Part shown: positions 7,828-16,571 of the stretch, in pieces | Layout: each line of letters opens with the position of its first letter | How positions within the stretch are numbered: position 1 is the stretch's first letter | Source: Methylotenera sp965234545 | Lineage (GTDB): Bacteria > Pseudomonadota > Gammaproteobacteria > Burkholderiales > Methylophilaceae | Assembly: GCA_965234545.1 (NCBI GenBank) | Contig: OZ248348.1 | Location: forward strand, 248,001-312,000 | Direction of reading: 5' to 3' | Length of the DNA: 64,000 nt | Position numbers and translations under genes: made by a program | Notes under the pieces: generated by a model | Database searches by the model: none | Told to the model about the DNA's origin: nothing | The model's input: the letters and a program-made list of their open reading frames with translations, nothing else

Positions 7828-8457
7828 TTGGCTAGAAATTTAGATCCTAAGTGCCGTCAGTGTCGTCGTGAAGGCGAAAAACTTTTCTTAAAAGCAGAAA
7901 AATGCTTCACCGACAAATGTGCAATTGAAAAACGTAACTTCCCACCAGGTCAACACGGTCAACGTCGTAACCAACGTTTATCTGACTACGGTGTGCAACT
8001 ACGTGAGAAACAAAAAGTGCGTCGTATTTACGGCGTGCTTGAAGCACAATTCCGTAGCTACTACGCTGAAGCGGATCGCAAAAAAGGCATTACAGGTGAG
8101 AACTTGTTGCAACTTCTAGAGTGCCGTTTAGATAACGTTACATACAGAATGGGTTTGGGTGGTTCACGTACTGAAGCACGTCAAATCGTTCGTCACAACA
8201 GTATTTTAGTAAATGGCCGTCGTGTCAATATTCCTTCATACCAAGTTAAAGCGGGTGATGTAGTGAGTGTGGCAGAAGCTGCTAAAACACAATTGCGTAT
8301 TAAAGGCGCATTGGCTGCAGCTGAGCAACGTGGTTTCCCAGCATGGATCGAGGTAGATGTGAAAGCATTAACCGGTACATTCAAAGCTAAACCACAACGC
8401 GATGAATTGCCAGCAACAATCAATGAATCATTGGTTGTTGAGCTTTACTCAAAATAA
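7828..8457 (+). CDS. rpsD: 30S ribosomal protein S4
   Basis: 209 residues with an N-terminal cysteine group (Cys9, Cys12, Cys26, Cys31), a central S4 RNA-binding domain ('ECRLDNVTYRMGLGGSRTEA') and a conserved C-terminus. S4 nucleates 30S assembly and in E. coli represses the alpha operon by binding its leader. The start is TTG, with CAGGAG nine bases upstream. A strong hairpin lies between this gene and rpoA. Confidence 0.99.
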   Translation: MARNLDPKCRQCRREGEKLFLKAEKCFTDKCAIEKRNFPPGQHGQRRNQRLSDYGVQLREKQKVRRIYGVLEAQFRSYYAEADRKKGITGENLLQLLECRLDNVTYRMGLGGSRTEARQIVRHNSILVNGRRVNIPSYQVKAGDVVSVAEAAKTQLRIKGALAAAEQRGFPAWIEVDVKALTGTFKAKPQRDELPATINESLVVELYSK

Positions 8458-8485
8458 TTAAGCATTAAAAAATATTAAAAAATTA

Positions 8486-8509
8486 TGCCGGTGATCAAAA
8501 TCACCGGCA
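8486..8509. other. Strong perfect hairpin between rpsD and rpoA
   Basis: TGCCGGTGAT (8486-8495) and ATCACCGGCA (8500-8509) pair perfectly over ten bases around a CAAA loop. On the + strand no T-run follows. On the - strand the same stem is followed by a T-rich stretch, which would resemble an intrinsic terminator for antisense transcripts. It may tune rpoA-rplQ expression relative to the ribosomal genes through RNase processing or attenuation; that is an inference. Confidence 0.65.
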
Positions 8510-8573
8510 AGAATAACCACTCCACTAGTTCCTAGCTGAGAGTGTAGTTCTTAAAAAAATTAAAGGTATAACT

Positions 8574-9560
8574 ATGCAAAACAGTCCTACCGAATACTTA
8601 AAACCGCGTGTTGTTGACGTTGAAGTTTTATCACCATTGCGTGCTCGTGTTACTTTAGAGCCTATGGAACGTGGCTTCGGCTACACACTTGGCAATGCAT
8701 TACGTCGTGTTTTGTTGTCTTCAATTCCAGGCTTCGCTATTACTGAAGTTAAAATTGACGGTGTAGTACACGAATACTCCACCATAGATGGCGTGCAAGA
8801 AGACGTAGTGGACATACTGCTAAACCTTAAAGGTGTGGCTTTAAAACTAAACTCAAAATCAGAAACCATCTTGATTTTGAATAAATCTACAGAAGGCGTG
8901 GTGACAGCGGGTGATTTTGAAACCGGTCACGATGCTGAGATTGTTAACCCAGATCACGTGATTGCTCACTTGACCAAAGGTGGCAAACTCAATCTAGAAG
9001 TTAAAGTGGCCATGGGCCGTGGTTATCAACCAGTGCCAGCGCGTCAAAAGTCTAATGAAGAAGACCGCGTGCTTGGTTTTATCATGGTGGATGCCTCATT
9101 TAGTCCAGTAAATAAGGTCAGCTACCAAGTTGAGAATGCACGTGTTGAACAACGTACAGACTTAGACAAATTGGTAATGGACGTAGAAACAAACGGTGTA
9201 ATTGAGCCTGAGCAAGCGATTCGTGATGCGGCCCGTATTTTGATGGGTCAGTTGTCTGTGTTTGCCGATTTAGAAGGTGCACCTAACGAAGTTGAAGTTA
9301 AATCAGCCCCACAAGTGGATCCAGTGTTATTGCGTCCAGTGGATGATTTAGAGTTAACCGTGCGTTCAGCTAATTGCTTGAAAGCAGAAAATATATTTTA
9401 CATTGGTGATTTGATCCAACGTACTGAGAACGAGCTTTTAAAAGCACCGAACCTTGGTCGTAAATCACTGAATGAAATTAAAGATGTACTCGCTACACGC
9501 GGCCTAACTTTGGGCATGAAATTAGAAAACTGGCCACCTGTTGGTCTTGAAAAAGCTTAA
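8574..9560 (+). CDS. rpoA: DNA-directed RNA polymerase subunit alpha
   Basis: 328 residues, the usual length. The N-terminal dimerisation domain has 'RGFGYTLGNALRRVLLSSIP' and the C-terminal domain (about residues 245-325) has 'NLGRKSLNEIKDVLATRGL', the part that contacts UP elements and activators. It is in its normal place between rpsD and rplQ. The gap from rpsD is 116 bases and holds the hairpin at 8486-8509. Confidence 0.99.
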   Translation: MQNSPTEYLKPRVVDVEVLSPLRARVTLEPMERGFGYTLGNALRRVLLSSIPGFAITEVKIDGVVHEYSTIDGVQEDVVDILLNLKGVALKLNSKSETILILNKSTEGVVTAGDFETGHDAEIVNPDHVIAHLTKGGKLNLEVKVAMGRGYQPVPARQKSNEEDRVLGFIMVDASFSPVNKVSYQVENARVEQRTDLDKLVMDVETNGVIEPEQAIRDAARILMGQLSVFADLEGAPNEVEVKSAPQVDPVLLRPVDDLELTVRSANCLKAENIFYIGDLIQRTENELLKAPNLGRKSLNEIKDVLATRGLTLGMKLENWPPVGLEKA

Positions 9561-9596
9561 GTCATTAAGCTTATATAGAAACTTTAAGGAATTACT

Positions 9597-9986
9597 ATGC
9601 GTCACGGTAATAGCAATCGTAAATTAAATCGTACTAGCAGCCATCGTGCAGCGATGTTTCGTAACATGACCGCTTCATTGTTGCGTCACGAAGTCATCAA
9701 AACTACTTTGCCTAAGGCAAAAGAGTTGCGCAAGTTTGCAGAACCACTAATCACATTGGGTAAAACACCAACCTTGGCGAACCGTCGCTTAGCGTTCAGT
9801 CGCTTACGTGACCGTGATATCGTTGGCAAACTATTTGGTGAATTAGGCCCACGTTACTTAGCACGCAATGGCGGTTACTTACGTGTATTGAAATGCGGTT
9901 TCCGTAACGGCGACAATGCGCCTATGGCATTGGTTGAGTTAGTAGATCGTCCAGATACAGGTGCTGAAGTAGTCGTTGCTGAATAA
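9597..9986 (+). CDS. rplQ: 50S ribosomal protein L17
   Basis: 129 residues starting MRHGNSNRKLNRTSSHRAAM, typical of L17, followed by the folded core ending in 'MALVELVDR'. L17 lies near the exit tunnel. It is the last gene of the ribosomal cluster and is followed by a clear intrinsic terminator. Confidence 0.99.
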   Translation: MRHGNSNRKLNRTSSHRAAMFRNMTASLLRHEVIKTTLPKAKELRKFAEPLITLGKTPTLANRRLAFSRLRDRDIVGKLFGELGPRYLARNGGYLRVLKCGFRNGDNAPMALVELVDRPDTGAEVVVAE

Positions 9987-10004
9987 GCACATTAGCCCTG
10001 CTAA

Positions 10005-10036
10005 TAAAAAGCCAGCTTAGTAGCTGGCTTTTTTTT
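10005..10036. terminator. Intrinsic terminator after rplQ, bidirectional
   Basis: AGCCAGCT (10010-10017), loop TAGT, AGCTGGCT (10022-10029), then T8. The A-run upstream (10006-10010) means it can also end the convergent gene at 10050-10289. The preceding bases TAGCCCTGCTA plus this stem recur at 32541-32590. Confidence 0.9.
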
Positions 10037-10049
10037 CGTGTGGCACTGG

Positions 10050-10289
10050 CTATTTAATTAAGTCTAAAACCTGATCTTTATTAAATGGCCAAGCAATTTC
10101 ATGGCCCTTATCCAGCCTGGCTAAAACCGGAATGCAGAGCTCGTAGCGTGATAGCAAATTCGCATCATCGGCAATCTCTATTACCGTCCAGCTAAGTTCA
10201 TGCGATAGGGCTAGCTCGACTAATACAGCCTCTGCTTGCTCGCACAAATGGCAGTGGCTGGTGCTGTATAAATGCAAATGGGTGGTCAT
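10050..10289 (-). CDS. Glutaredoxin-like thioredoxin-fold protein (DUF836)
   Basis: A 79-residue protein with the redox motif CHLC near the N-terminus (STSHCHLCEQAEAVL) and the cis-proline region 'CIPVLARLDKG' at about residue 50. This matches the short glutaredoxin-like family also called DUF836. These are small soluble proteins presumed to do thiol-disulfide exchange; the substrate is unknown. It converges on the ribosomal cluster and shares its terminator. The family call is firm, the role is not. Confidence 0.85.
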   Translation of the reverse strand: MTTHLHLYSTSHCHLCEQAEAVLVELALSHELSWTVIEIADDANLLSRYELCIPVLARLDKGHEIAWPFNKDQVLDLIK

Positions 10290-10416
10290 GCTTGTTCCAT
10301 TTCATGCTTAGGGTAAATAGTTAGGCCCGTGCAAAATTAAATCCTAATAAAGCCGTGATACTATAATGCTGATTAATATTTTGTAGCCAGTTCGTCCAAA
10401 TTAAATTCGGATCACT

Positions 10417-11853
10417 ATGTCAGAGAGTCAAGAATCCAAAGACAGCTTAAGTGAAAGCCTGCAACAGGTGATCACTTTATTAGACAAGCATAAGCTGGTC
10501 GAGGATTTGGTGCACCGGCAATCTATGCACAACCAAGATTTGGTTGAATCGCTGGTGCATAAACAAAATCTCCAAGAACTACAAAAAAAGCTAGACCAAC
10601 TTCACTCGGCTGACGTCGCCTACATCCTTGAAGCGTTGCCCTTGGAGCAAAGGCTAGATGTCTGGGAGCTAGTAAAGGTTGAGCGCGACGGGGACATCCT
10701 ACTGGAAGTATCGGATGCCGTACGTCAAACCCTAATCGCGGACATGAACACCGACGAGTTGTTGGCTGCGGCTGAACAACTCGATACCGATGAGCTGGCC
10801 GATTTAGCGCCAGACTTACCTAAAGACGTATTGCAAGAGCTATTCGATAGCTTGGATACGCAAAACCGCGCCCGTTTGCAATCGGCTCTGTCTTATGCCG
10901 AAGACAGCGTAGGCGGCATCATGGACTTTGATATCATCACCATCCGGGAAAACATTAGCCTGGAAGTGGCCTTACGCTACATGCGCCGCTTGGGCAGCTT
11001 GCCGGATCACACCGATAAACTGTTTGTGGTAGACAGGCATGAAATTTTACTTGGGGTCTTGCCTCTCAAACGATTAGTCGTGAACGATTTGGCCGCCAGT
11101 GTGGCCGACGTCATGGCAGCCGATGCCGTGGTGTTTCACCCCGATGAACCGGCCGATGAAACGGCAAAAGCCTTTGAGCGCTATGACTTGGTTACCGCAC
11201 CGGTAGTCGATGAAAATAATAAATTGGTTGGCCGCGTGACGGTGGATGCGGTGATGGACTTCATCCGCGAAGAAGCCGAAAGCGACAAGCTATCCATGGC
11301 CGGTTTGCGTGAGGAAGAAGACTTTTTCGCTTCCATATGGAAATCGGTGCAAAACCGTTGGGCTTGGTTGGCGCTGAATTTGATGACCGCTTTAGTGGCG
11401 TCTAGGGTGATAGGCATGTTTGAAGGCTCGATAGAGAAAATTGTTGCCCTTGCGGCATTGATGCCTATTGTTGCCGGTATAGGCGGCAATTCCGGCAACC
11501 AAACCACCACCATGATAGTGCGGGGCTTGGCCTTAGGTCAGGTGGCTTCACACAATATGCAATCGCTCATAACCAAAGAGTTGGGCGTGGCATTGCTCAA
11601 CGGTTTAATCTGGGGCGGCGTGCTAGGCGTGATTGCTTATGCGCTTTACGGCAACTTCAATTTGGGCTTGGTAATGATGGCCGCCATGGCCCTAAATTTA
11701 TTGTTGGCGGCTTTAATGGGCGTGGTGATTCCGCTTAGCATGAATAAATTTGGTCGCGACCCAGCGGTGGGTTCCAGTGTGTTGATTACCGCGGTCACCG
11801 ACAGCGGCGGCTTCTTAATCTTTTTAGGCTTAGCCACCATATTCCTGATGTAA
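10417..11853 (+). CDS. mgtE: Magnesium transporter MgtE
   Basis: 478 residues in the MgtE layout: an N-terminal cytosolic superhelical domain ('LDQLHSADVAYILEALPLEQ'), a pair of CBS domains from about residue 165 ('EDSVGGIMDFDIITI'), and about five C-terminal membrane helices with 'PIVAGIGGNSGNQTTTMIVR', the signature of the ion pore. The CBS and N domains sense cytosolic Mg2+ and close the channel. A TATAAT at 10362-10367 is a possible -10 box but has no clear -35. The stop is 36 bases from the next gene, suggesting co-transcription. Confidence 0.97.
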   Translation: MSESQESKDSLSESLQQVITLLDKHKLVEDLVHRQSMHNQDLVESLVHKQNLQELQKKLDQLHSADVAYILEALPLEQRLDVWELVKVERDGDILLEVSDAVRQTLIADMNTDELLAAAEQLDTDELADLAPDLPKDVLQELFDSLDTQNRARLQSALSYAEDSVGGIMDFDIITIRENISLEVALRYMRRLGSLPDHTDKLFVVDRHEILLGVLPLKRLVVNDLAASVADVMAADAVVFHPDEPADETAKAFERYDLVTAPVVDENNKLVGRVTVDAVMDFIREEAESDKLSMAGLREEEDFFASIWKSVQNRWAWLALNLMTALVASRVIGMFEGSIEKIVALAALMPIVAGIGGNSGNQTTTMIVRGLALGQVASHNMQSLITKELGVALLNGLIWGGVLGVIAYALYGNFNLGLVMMAAMALNLLLAALMGVVIPLSMNKFGRDPAVGSSVLITAVTDSGGFLIFLGLATIFLM

Positions 11854-11889
11854 CGAACCAGGTTGTTCACTAAACGGGCAAGGTAAACA

Positions 11890-13170
11890 ATGAATCAAGA
11901 GATGCAATTAGTCTGGACAGAGTTATTTTTTGATTTAACGACGCCCTTTGCCTTATGGCAACTGGCCATTATCGCTATGGCGGCCGGCTTCGCTTGGGCA
12001 ATCAATGGCCTAGTGCGATCCAAAGTCATGCGCAGTGCCCCAGAGAGCTGGAAATTAGGCATAGGCGGCATCAACCGTGTGTTATTCCCTTTAATTAGCT
12101 TGATCGGCATCCAGTTGGCGACACTGGTGCTGACATTAATGCACAGCCCTGCCGCCAGTTTGCTGCACCTCGTTAGCACCTTGTTGGTCGCCTTGGTGTT
12201 GATACGCATAGCCGCTTACGGCGTGCGCTACATTATGGCCCCCAGTGGCATAGTCAAAACCCTAGAAAACAGCATCACCAGTTTTATCTTAATCGTGCTG
12301 GGCTTATATTTAAGTGGTTTATTGCCGCCCTTATTGGACGTGCTTGAAAGCGTGCAATTTAGTTTAGGAAAAAGTCGGCTTAACTTGCTGTTAATACTGC
12401 AAGCCCTGCTCACCATCATCGCCACCATTTTCATCGCGCTGTCTTTAAGCCGCGTTTTAGAAAATAAATTGATGCGCAACGAACACATCAACATGAACAT
12501 GCGCGTGGTCATGAGCAAACTGTTGCGCGGCTTTTTATTGGTCATTGCCTTGTTGATTGGCCTCTCGGCCGTCGGACTGGATGTCACCCTGCTATCCGTC
12601 TTCGGTGGTGCCCTGGGTGTGGGCTTAGGCTTCGGTCTGCAGCGCATCGCCAGTAATTACGTCAGCGGTTTCATCATATTGCTCGATCGCTCCATGCAAA
12701 TAGGCGATGTGTTGACCGTGGATAACCATTATGGCGTGGTGACCGATTTGCGCACCCGCTACTTGGTATTGCGTAAGCTAGACGACACCGAAGTGATTAT
12801 TCCCAATGAAATGCTCATCATCAATCCGGTCATCAACCACTCGCACACCGACCCCAAAGCCCGTGTGCAACTGCCGGTGCAGATCAGTTACGACAGCGCT
12901 TTAGAGCTCGCTATGCAATTGGTGACGGATGCCGCCAAGCAACACGAACGGGTACTGGCTAAGCCAGCCCCTGTGGTCCACATCAAAGGCTTTGCGGACA
13001 ACGGCATAGACTTGGTTTTAACCTTTTGGATGCCGGACCCAGAAGAAGGACCAGCGGCCATGCAGTCGGATGTCTATTTGGCCATCTGGCACGCCTTTAA
13101 GGCGAACAACATTGCCATCCCTTACCCGCAGCGTGAAGTGCGCATATTGGCGGAGTCAGCTACGTCCTAG
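11890..13170 (+). CDS. Mechanosensitive ion channel, MscS family
   Basis: 426 residues: about five or six hydrophobic helices in the first 250 residues, then the MscS beta domain with 'GGALGVGLGFGLQRIASNY' (the pore-lining helix region) and 'FIILLDRSMQIGDVLTVDNHYG'. MscS channels open on membrane tension during osmotic downshock. It directly follows mgtE and ends at a shared terminator. It is longer than E. coli MscS (286 residues), with extra membrane helices at the N-terminus, so an MscK- or YbdG-like subtype is possible. Confidence 0.93.
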   Translation: MNQEMQLVWTELFFDLTTPFALWQLAIIAMAAGFAWAINGLVRSKVMRSAPESWKLGIGGINRVLFPLISLIGIQLATLVLTLMHSPAASLLHLVSTLLVALVLIRIAAYGVRYIMAPSGIVKTLENSITSFILIVLGLYLSGLLPPLLDVLESVQFSLGKSRLNLLLILQALLTIIATIFIALSLSRVLENKLMRNEHINMNMRVVMSKLLRGFLLVIALLIGLSAVGLDVTLLSVFGGALGVGLGFGLQRIASNYVSGFIILLDRSMQIGDVLTVDNHYGVVTDLRTRYLVLRKLDDTEVIIPNEMLIINPVINHSHTDPKARVQLPVQISYDSALELAMQLVTDAAKQHERVLAKPAPVVHIKGFADNGIDLVLTFWMPDPEEGPAAMQSDVYLAIWHAFKANNIAIPYPQREVRILAESATS

Positions 13171-13191
13171 TCTGCATGGACTAGAGGCAAT

Positions 13192-13221
13192 AAAAAAGCT
13201 CGCGTATAGCGAGCTTTTTTT
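13192..13221. terminator. Bidirectional intrinsic terminator between mscS-like gene and rpmG
   Basis: A6 plus GCTCGC (13198-13203), loop GTATA, GCGAGC (13209-13214), then T7. It lies between convergent genes and has A- and T-runs on the two sides, so it can serve both. Confidence 0.9.
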
Positions 13222-13242
13222 ATTGCTTAAATAAACCGGGGA

Positions 13243-13398
13243 CTATTTAAGTTTGGCTTCTTTGTATAAAACGTGTTGACGGACAACTGGATCAAATTTT
13301 TTGATTTCCATTTTGCCTGGCATAGTACGTTTGTTTTTAGTGGTGGTGTAGAAATGACCTGTACCAGCACTGGATTCTAATTTGATTTTTTCGCGCAT
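13243..13398 (-). CDS. rpmG: 50S ribosomal protein L33
   Basis: A 51-residue protein, MREKIKLESSAGTGHFYTTT at the start and 'KKFDPVVRQHVLYKEAKLK' at the end. It has no cysteines, so it is the zinc-independent form. It is 11 bases downstream of rpmB on the same strand, the conserved rpmB-rpmG pair. It is supported by its full match to the L33 pattern. Confidence 0.97.
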   Translation of the reverse strand: MREKIKLESSAGTGHFYTTTKNKRTMPGKMEIKKFDPVVRQHVLYKEAKLK

Positions 13399-13409
13399 AA
13401 TGTTCTACC

Positions 13410-13646
13410 TTAGATTTTTTGGCCAGCAGCACGCAAGTCAGCAAGAACGGCATCGATACCATTTTTGTCGATAGTGCGAAGCGCATTGTTAGTAATGCGC
13501 ATGCTTACCCAGCGGTTTTCGCTCTCAACCCAGAATTTGCGATTTTGCAAATTAGGTAAGAAACGGCGTTTTGTTCTGTTGTTAGCGTGAGAAACGTTGT
13601 TGCCCACCATTGGCTTTTTGCCAGTTACCATACATACACGTGCCAT
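13410..13646 (-). CDS. rpmB: 50S ribosomal protein L28
   Basis: 78 residues with 'MARVCMVTGKKPMVGNNVSH' at the start and 'NRKFWVESENRWVSMRIT' in the middle, a complete L28. It forms the rpmB-rpmG operon common in proteobacteria, next to radC, coaBC and dut as in E. coli. A good promoter lies just upstream. Confidence 0.98.
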   Translation of the reverse strand: MARVCMVTGKKPMVGNNVSHANNRTKRRFLPNLQNRKFWVESENRWVSMRITNNALRTIDKNGIDAVLADLRAAGQKI

Positions 13647-13686
13647 GGTTAAATCTCCAAACTTCTGCTTTTTTCGAAAGACCGCA

Positions 13687-13716
13687 ATTATAGTACGAAA
13701 ACTAATATTATCTCAA
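13687..13716 (-). promoter_or_regulatory. Predicted rpmB-rpmG promoter
   Basis: Read on the - strand: TTGAGA (13711-13716), an 18-base spacer, TATAAT (13687-13692). The -10 is perfect and the -35 matches four of six bases. The start would be about 35 bases upstream of rpmB. Confidence 0.7.
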
Positions 13717-13752
13717 GGTAATTATCAATAATATTTAGGCTTAATTAAAGCA

Positions 13753-14205
13753 TCAGTGCTTACCTGTGCTACCAAAACCGCCTTCGCCACGCTCGCTGCT
13801 ATCAAAATCCCCAACTAAATGGAAATCTGCCTGCACCACAGGCACGATAACCAGCTGCGCGATGCGTTCCATGGGGTTGATTTCAAAGGCAGTCTGACCA
13901 CGATTCCAGCACGACACCATCAATTGACCTTGGTAATCGGAATCAATTAAACCGACCAAATTGCCCAACACGATGCCGTGTTTATGGCCCAGTCCTGAGC
14001 GCGGCAATATCAATGCCGCGTAATAGATGTTGTCTAAATGAATGGCCATGCCAGTGGGAATCAAGGTGGTCTCCCCCGGCTGCAGAGTGATGGGTGCGTC
14101 TAGGCAAGCACGTAAATCCAAGCCTGCTGAACCGGGCGTGGCGTAGCTAGGCATTTGTTGGTGTAAGCGGTCATCAAGAATTTTTAAATCGACAATAATT
14201 TTCAT
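13753..14205 (-). CDS. dut: Deoxyuridine 5'-triphosphate nucleotidohydrolase
   Basis: A trimeric-type dUTPase of 150 residues. It hydrolyses dUTP to dUMP and pyrophosphate, keeping uracil out of DNA and supplying dTMP synthesis. The conserved motifs are present: 'PGSAGLDLRA' (motif 1), 'PRSGLGHKHGI' (motif 2), 'GLIDSDYQG' (motif 3) and the C-terminal 'GEGGFGSTG' (motif 5) that closes over the active site. The frame extends to a TTG at 14229, but the ATG at 14205 (MKIIVDLKILD) matches the family start. It usually follows coaBC directly; here a TonB receptor gene lies between. Confidence 0.96.
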   Translation of the reverse strand: MKIIVDLKILDDRLHQQMPSYATPGSAGLDLRACLDAPITLQPGETTLIPTGMAIHLDNIYYAALILPRSGLGHKHGIVLGNLVGLIDSDYQGQLMVSCWNRGQTAFEINPMERIAQLVIVPVVQADFHLVGDFDSSERGEGGFGSTGKH

Positions 14206-14315
14206 ACGGTTCTCAAAAATAGCCATCAATAAGTAAGGGTTTAAATTAGCATAGAATTAAACACTAATTCTTTAAGGAAATCACTACGATAGTTGAGTTC
14301 ACTAATATTTTAGGA

Positions 14316-14349
14316 CAACAAAAAACCCGCTATGGCGGGTTTTTTGTTG
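14316..14349 (-). terminator. Intrinsic terminator after the TonB-dependent receptor gene
   Basis: CAAAAAACCCGC, loop TATG, GCGGGTTTTTTG between 14316 and 14349. It is symmetric, with A- and T-runs on either side of a five-base GC core. It lies 14 bases past the receptor stop and separates it from dut. Confidence 0.88.
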
Positions 14350-14362
14350 GGCCTGAGTAAGC

Positions 14363-16453
14363 TTAAAACTTGTAGGTTGCGCCTACGCTTAATAAGTAGT
14401 TTCGGTCAGCGGCCGGCTCAAAGAATCTTAAATTACTGTCATTAATTCTGACTGAGCCTATGTAATCTTTATCAAAGATGTTTTCAACTCGAACAAATTC
14501 GCTGAAATTCCAGCCGCCCACATTTTGTTCAAAACCAGCGCGTATGTTGGCAATTTTGTAGGATGGGGCTGCATCGGTATTAGTGTCATTGACATAAACT
14601 TTACTGTTATATCGACCCTCTAGTGCCGTACTAAAGCCAAGAGGCTGGTACTTCCAAGCGACTTCAGCATAAATCTGGTTGCTGTAAGTGCCAGGTATTT
14701 TGTTGCCTGCATTTACGGTTGTTGGAGTGCCTGATGAAGGAGTGTAGTTAAAGCTTGTGTCGAACTTTGCGTTTAACAATGTATATGCAATATAGGTTGA
14801 TATGTTATTGTCAAATCGACTGTCTATTGAGAGCTCAGCACCTGTTCGTGTTGTTTTATCTGCATTGCTATAGACACTTCTGTTCGCTGCACTAGTTTCA
14901 CTAAGAACAATTTCGTTGTCTGTTTTGATTTTGAAAATTGTTAAATTGGCTTGTGTGTTATTTCCTATAAATGCTTTTGCACCCAACTCAAAATTTTCAC
15001 TTTCACTGGGTTTTAAAGTTAAATTTGGTATGCCATTGCTTGTACTGTTGTAAGCGGCTTCAATAAAGGTTGGGGTTTCAAATCCTCTGCCATAGTTTGC
15101 GTAGAGATTAAGGCTGGGTGATAATTTAAATACAGTGCCTACTACAGGGTTGGTTTTTTCGTACTCAACAGAACCGCTATTGTTGCCATTATTGCCTGTG
15201 CCAGTCAGAAAACGGTCTTTAACAGTCAATTTAACTTTGGTATGCCTAAGCCCCGCGTGAATGTCTAGGTTGTCGAGTAAAGCTAACTTAGCTTGTGCAT
15301 ACTGATCAAAGTTGTCGACAATATTATCTTCATCTCTATTTAGAGTGCTAATTGTTATGCTGCTGGCAAGTATGTTCGTATCAGTTCTTGCATCGCTGGA
15401 TTTGCCGTAATTTAGACCAAAGCTTAGCGTGTAAGGCATATTTATCATTGTGCCTTTATTGTCCCATCTGACATCGGTGCCTTGAAAGTCCCTAGCAATA
15501 ACGCTTGATCGAGCATTGGTTCCTAATTCATTGGTGGCAAGAATTTGATTGTTGTCGCGTTTGCCAGCAAATGCCATCACATTGATGGCATTATTTTGGT
15601 TTAAATTGTGCTCTAAATTGAATCCTATTTGTTTGTGACTGCGAGTGACTCGTGTATTGGCGTTAGTTACCGCAGCAACAACCGCAGTAGGATCACTGAA
15701 TGCAGTTGACCGATCTAAGCCGCTCGGGTCTTCTGCTTTTTGATCAAACCAGTTAATCAAGCTGGTCAAGGTAGTGTCTTCATTTACTCTAATTTTTAGT
15801 TTGGCCGTCGCGGCTTGCTTGTCACCTGAACTGTGATCGCGGTAACCATCTGTTCTAAAGTTTGAAGCGTTAATTAAATATTCAACATTGCCTGTGGTGC
15901 CAGTCGCGTCCATAATTTGTCGCGTTGTGTCATAACTGCCAAACATGATTTTGGAGCCGATTTCCGGTGTTTTAGGCGCATCCTCTGAAAATAGTTGAAT
16001 CACACCTCCAGAAGAGTTGCCATAAAGCGCAGAAAATGGACCGCGCATCACTTCTATGCTTTTAACAGCAGAAAGATCCACAATGCCTGGTTGGCCTTGA
16101 CCATCTGGCATGGTTAATGGAATGCCGTCCACATACACACGGATGCCGCGAACCCCAAAGCTAGAACGTGAACCAAAACCACGAGAAGAAATTTGCGGGT
16201 CTTGCGATTGATTGGTGCGGTTTTGCGCAGTAATACCAGGCACACGAATCAAACTTTCTGACAAGGTCATTTGCAATTGGCCATCTTGTATGTCTTTTTT
16301 CTCAACGACATCAATCGCTACTGGCAGGTCAAAACTGTTTTGTTCAACACGGGTGGCAGTGATGACCATAGGCGCTGTTTGGCGAGCATCATCTGCATAG
16401 GCTTGAGGCGCAAGCATGGCAGCAATTAAGGCAAATATTGGTTTTCTTGTCAT
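14363..16453 (-). CDS. TonB-dependent outer-membrane receptor, PqqU (YncD)-like
   Basis: A 696-residue protein: signal peptide (residues 1-20, ending AYA), a TonB-box-like 'APMVITATR', a plug domain to about residue 160, and a 22-strand barrel ending in Phe. The plug has 'RGFGSRSSFGVRGIRVYVDG', 'MPDGQGQ' and 'RGPFSALYGNSSGGV', which I recall as close to E. coli YncD, now known as the PQQ importer PqqU. PQQ uptake is therefore a plausible role, but other small ligands are possible. Its base composition is visibly more AT-rich than coaBC, which precedes it, and it splits the usual coaBC-dut pair, so it may be a later insertion. Confidence 0.88.
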   Translation of the reverse strand: MTRKPIFALIAAMLAPQAYADDARQTAPMVITATRVEQNSFDLPVAIDVVEKKDIQDGQLQMTLSESLIRVPGITAQNRTNQSQDPQISSRGFGSRSSFGVRGIRVYVDGIPLTMPDGQGQPGIVDLSAVKSIEVMRGPFSALYGNSSGGVIQLFSEDAPKTPEIGSKIMFGSYDTTRQIMDATGTTGNVEYLINASNFRTDGYRDHSSGDKQAATAKLKIRVNEDTTLTSLINWFDQKAEDPSGLDRSTAFSDPTAVVAAVTNANTRVTRSHKQIGFNLEHNLNQNNAINVMAFAGKRDNNQILATNELGTNARSSVIARDFQGTDVRWDNKGTMINMPYTLSFGLNYGKSSDARTDTNILASSITISTLNRDEDNIVDNFDQYAQAKLALLDNLDIHAGLRHTKVKLTVKDRFLTGTGNNGNNSGSVEYEKTNPVVGTVFKLSPSLNLYANYGRGFETPTFIEAAYNSTSNGIPNLTLKPSESENFELGAKAFIGNNTQANLTIFKIKTDNEIVLSETSAANRSVYSNADKTTRTGAELSIDSRFDNNISTYIAYTLLNAKFDTSFNYTPSSGTPTTVNAGNKIPGTYSNQIYAEVAWKYQPLGFSTALEGRYNSKVYVNDTNTDAAPSYKIANIRAGFEQNVGGWNFSEFVRVENIFDKDYIGSVRINDSNLRFFEPAADRNYLLSVGATYKF

Positions 16454-16571
16454 GATTTATAGTGTTTTGGATTAATGAAGGCTCGCATAGTACCTACGTC
16501 AATTAACGCAAGCAATCATGAAAACCATGAATTTTCTCGGTTTAGTTAATAAAACAGGAGTATTTGAGAAT

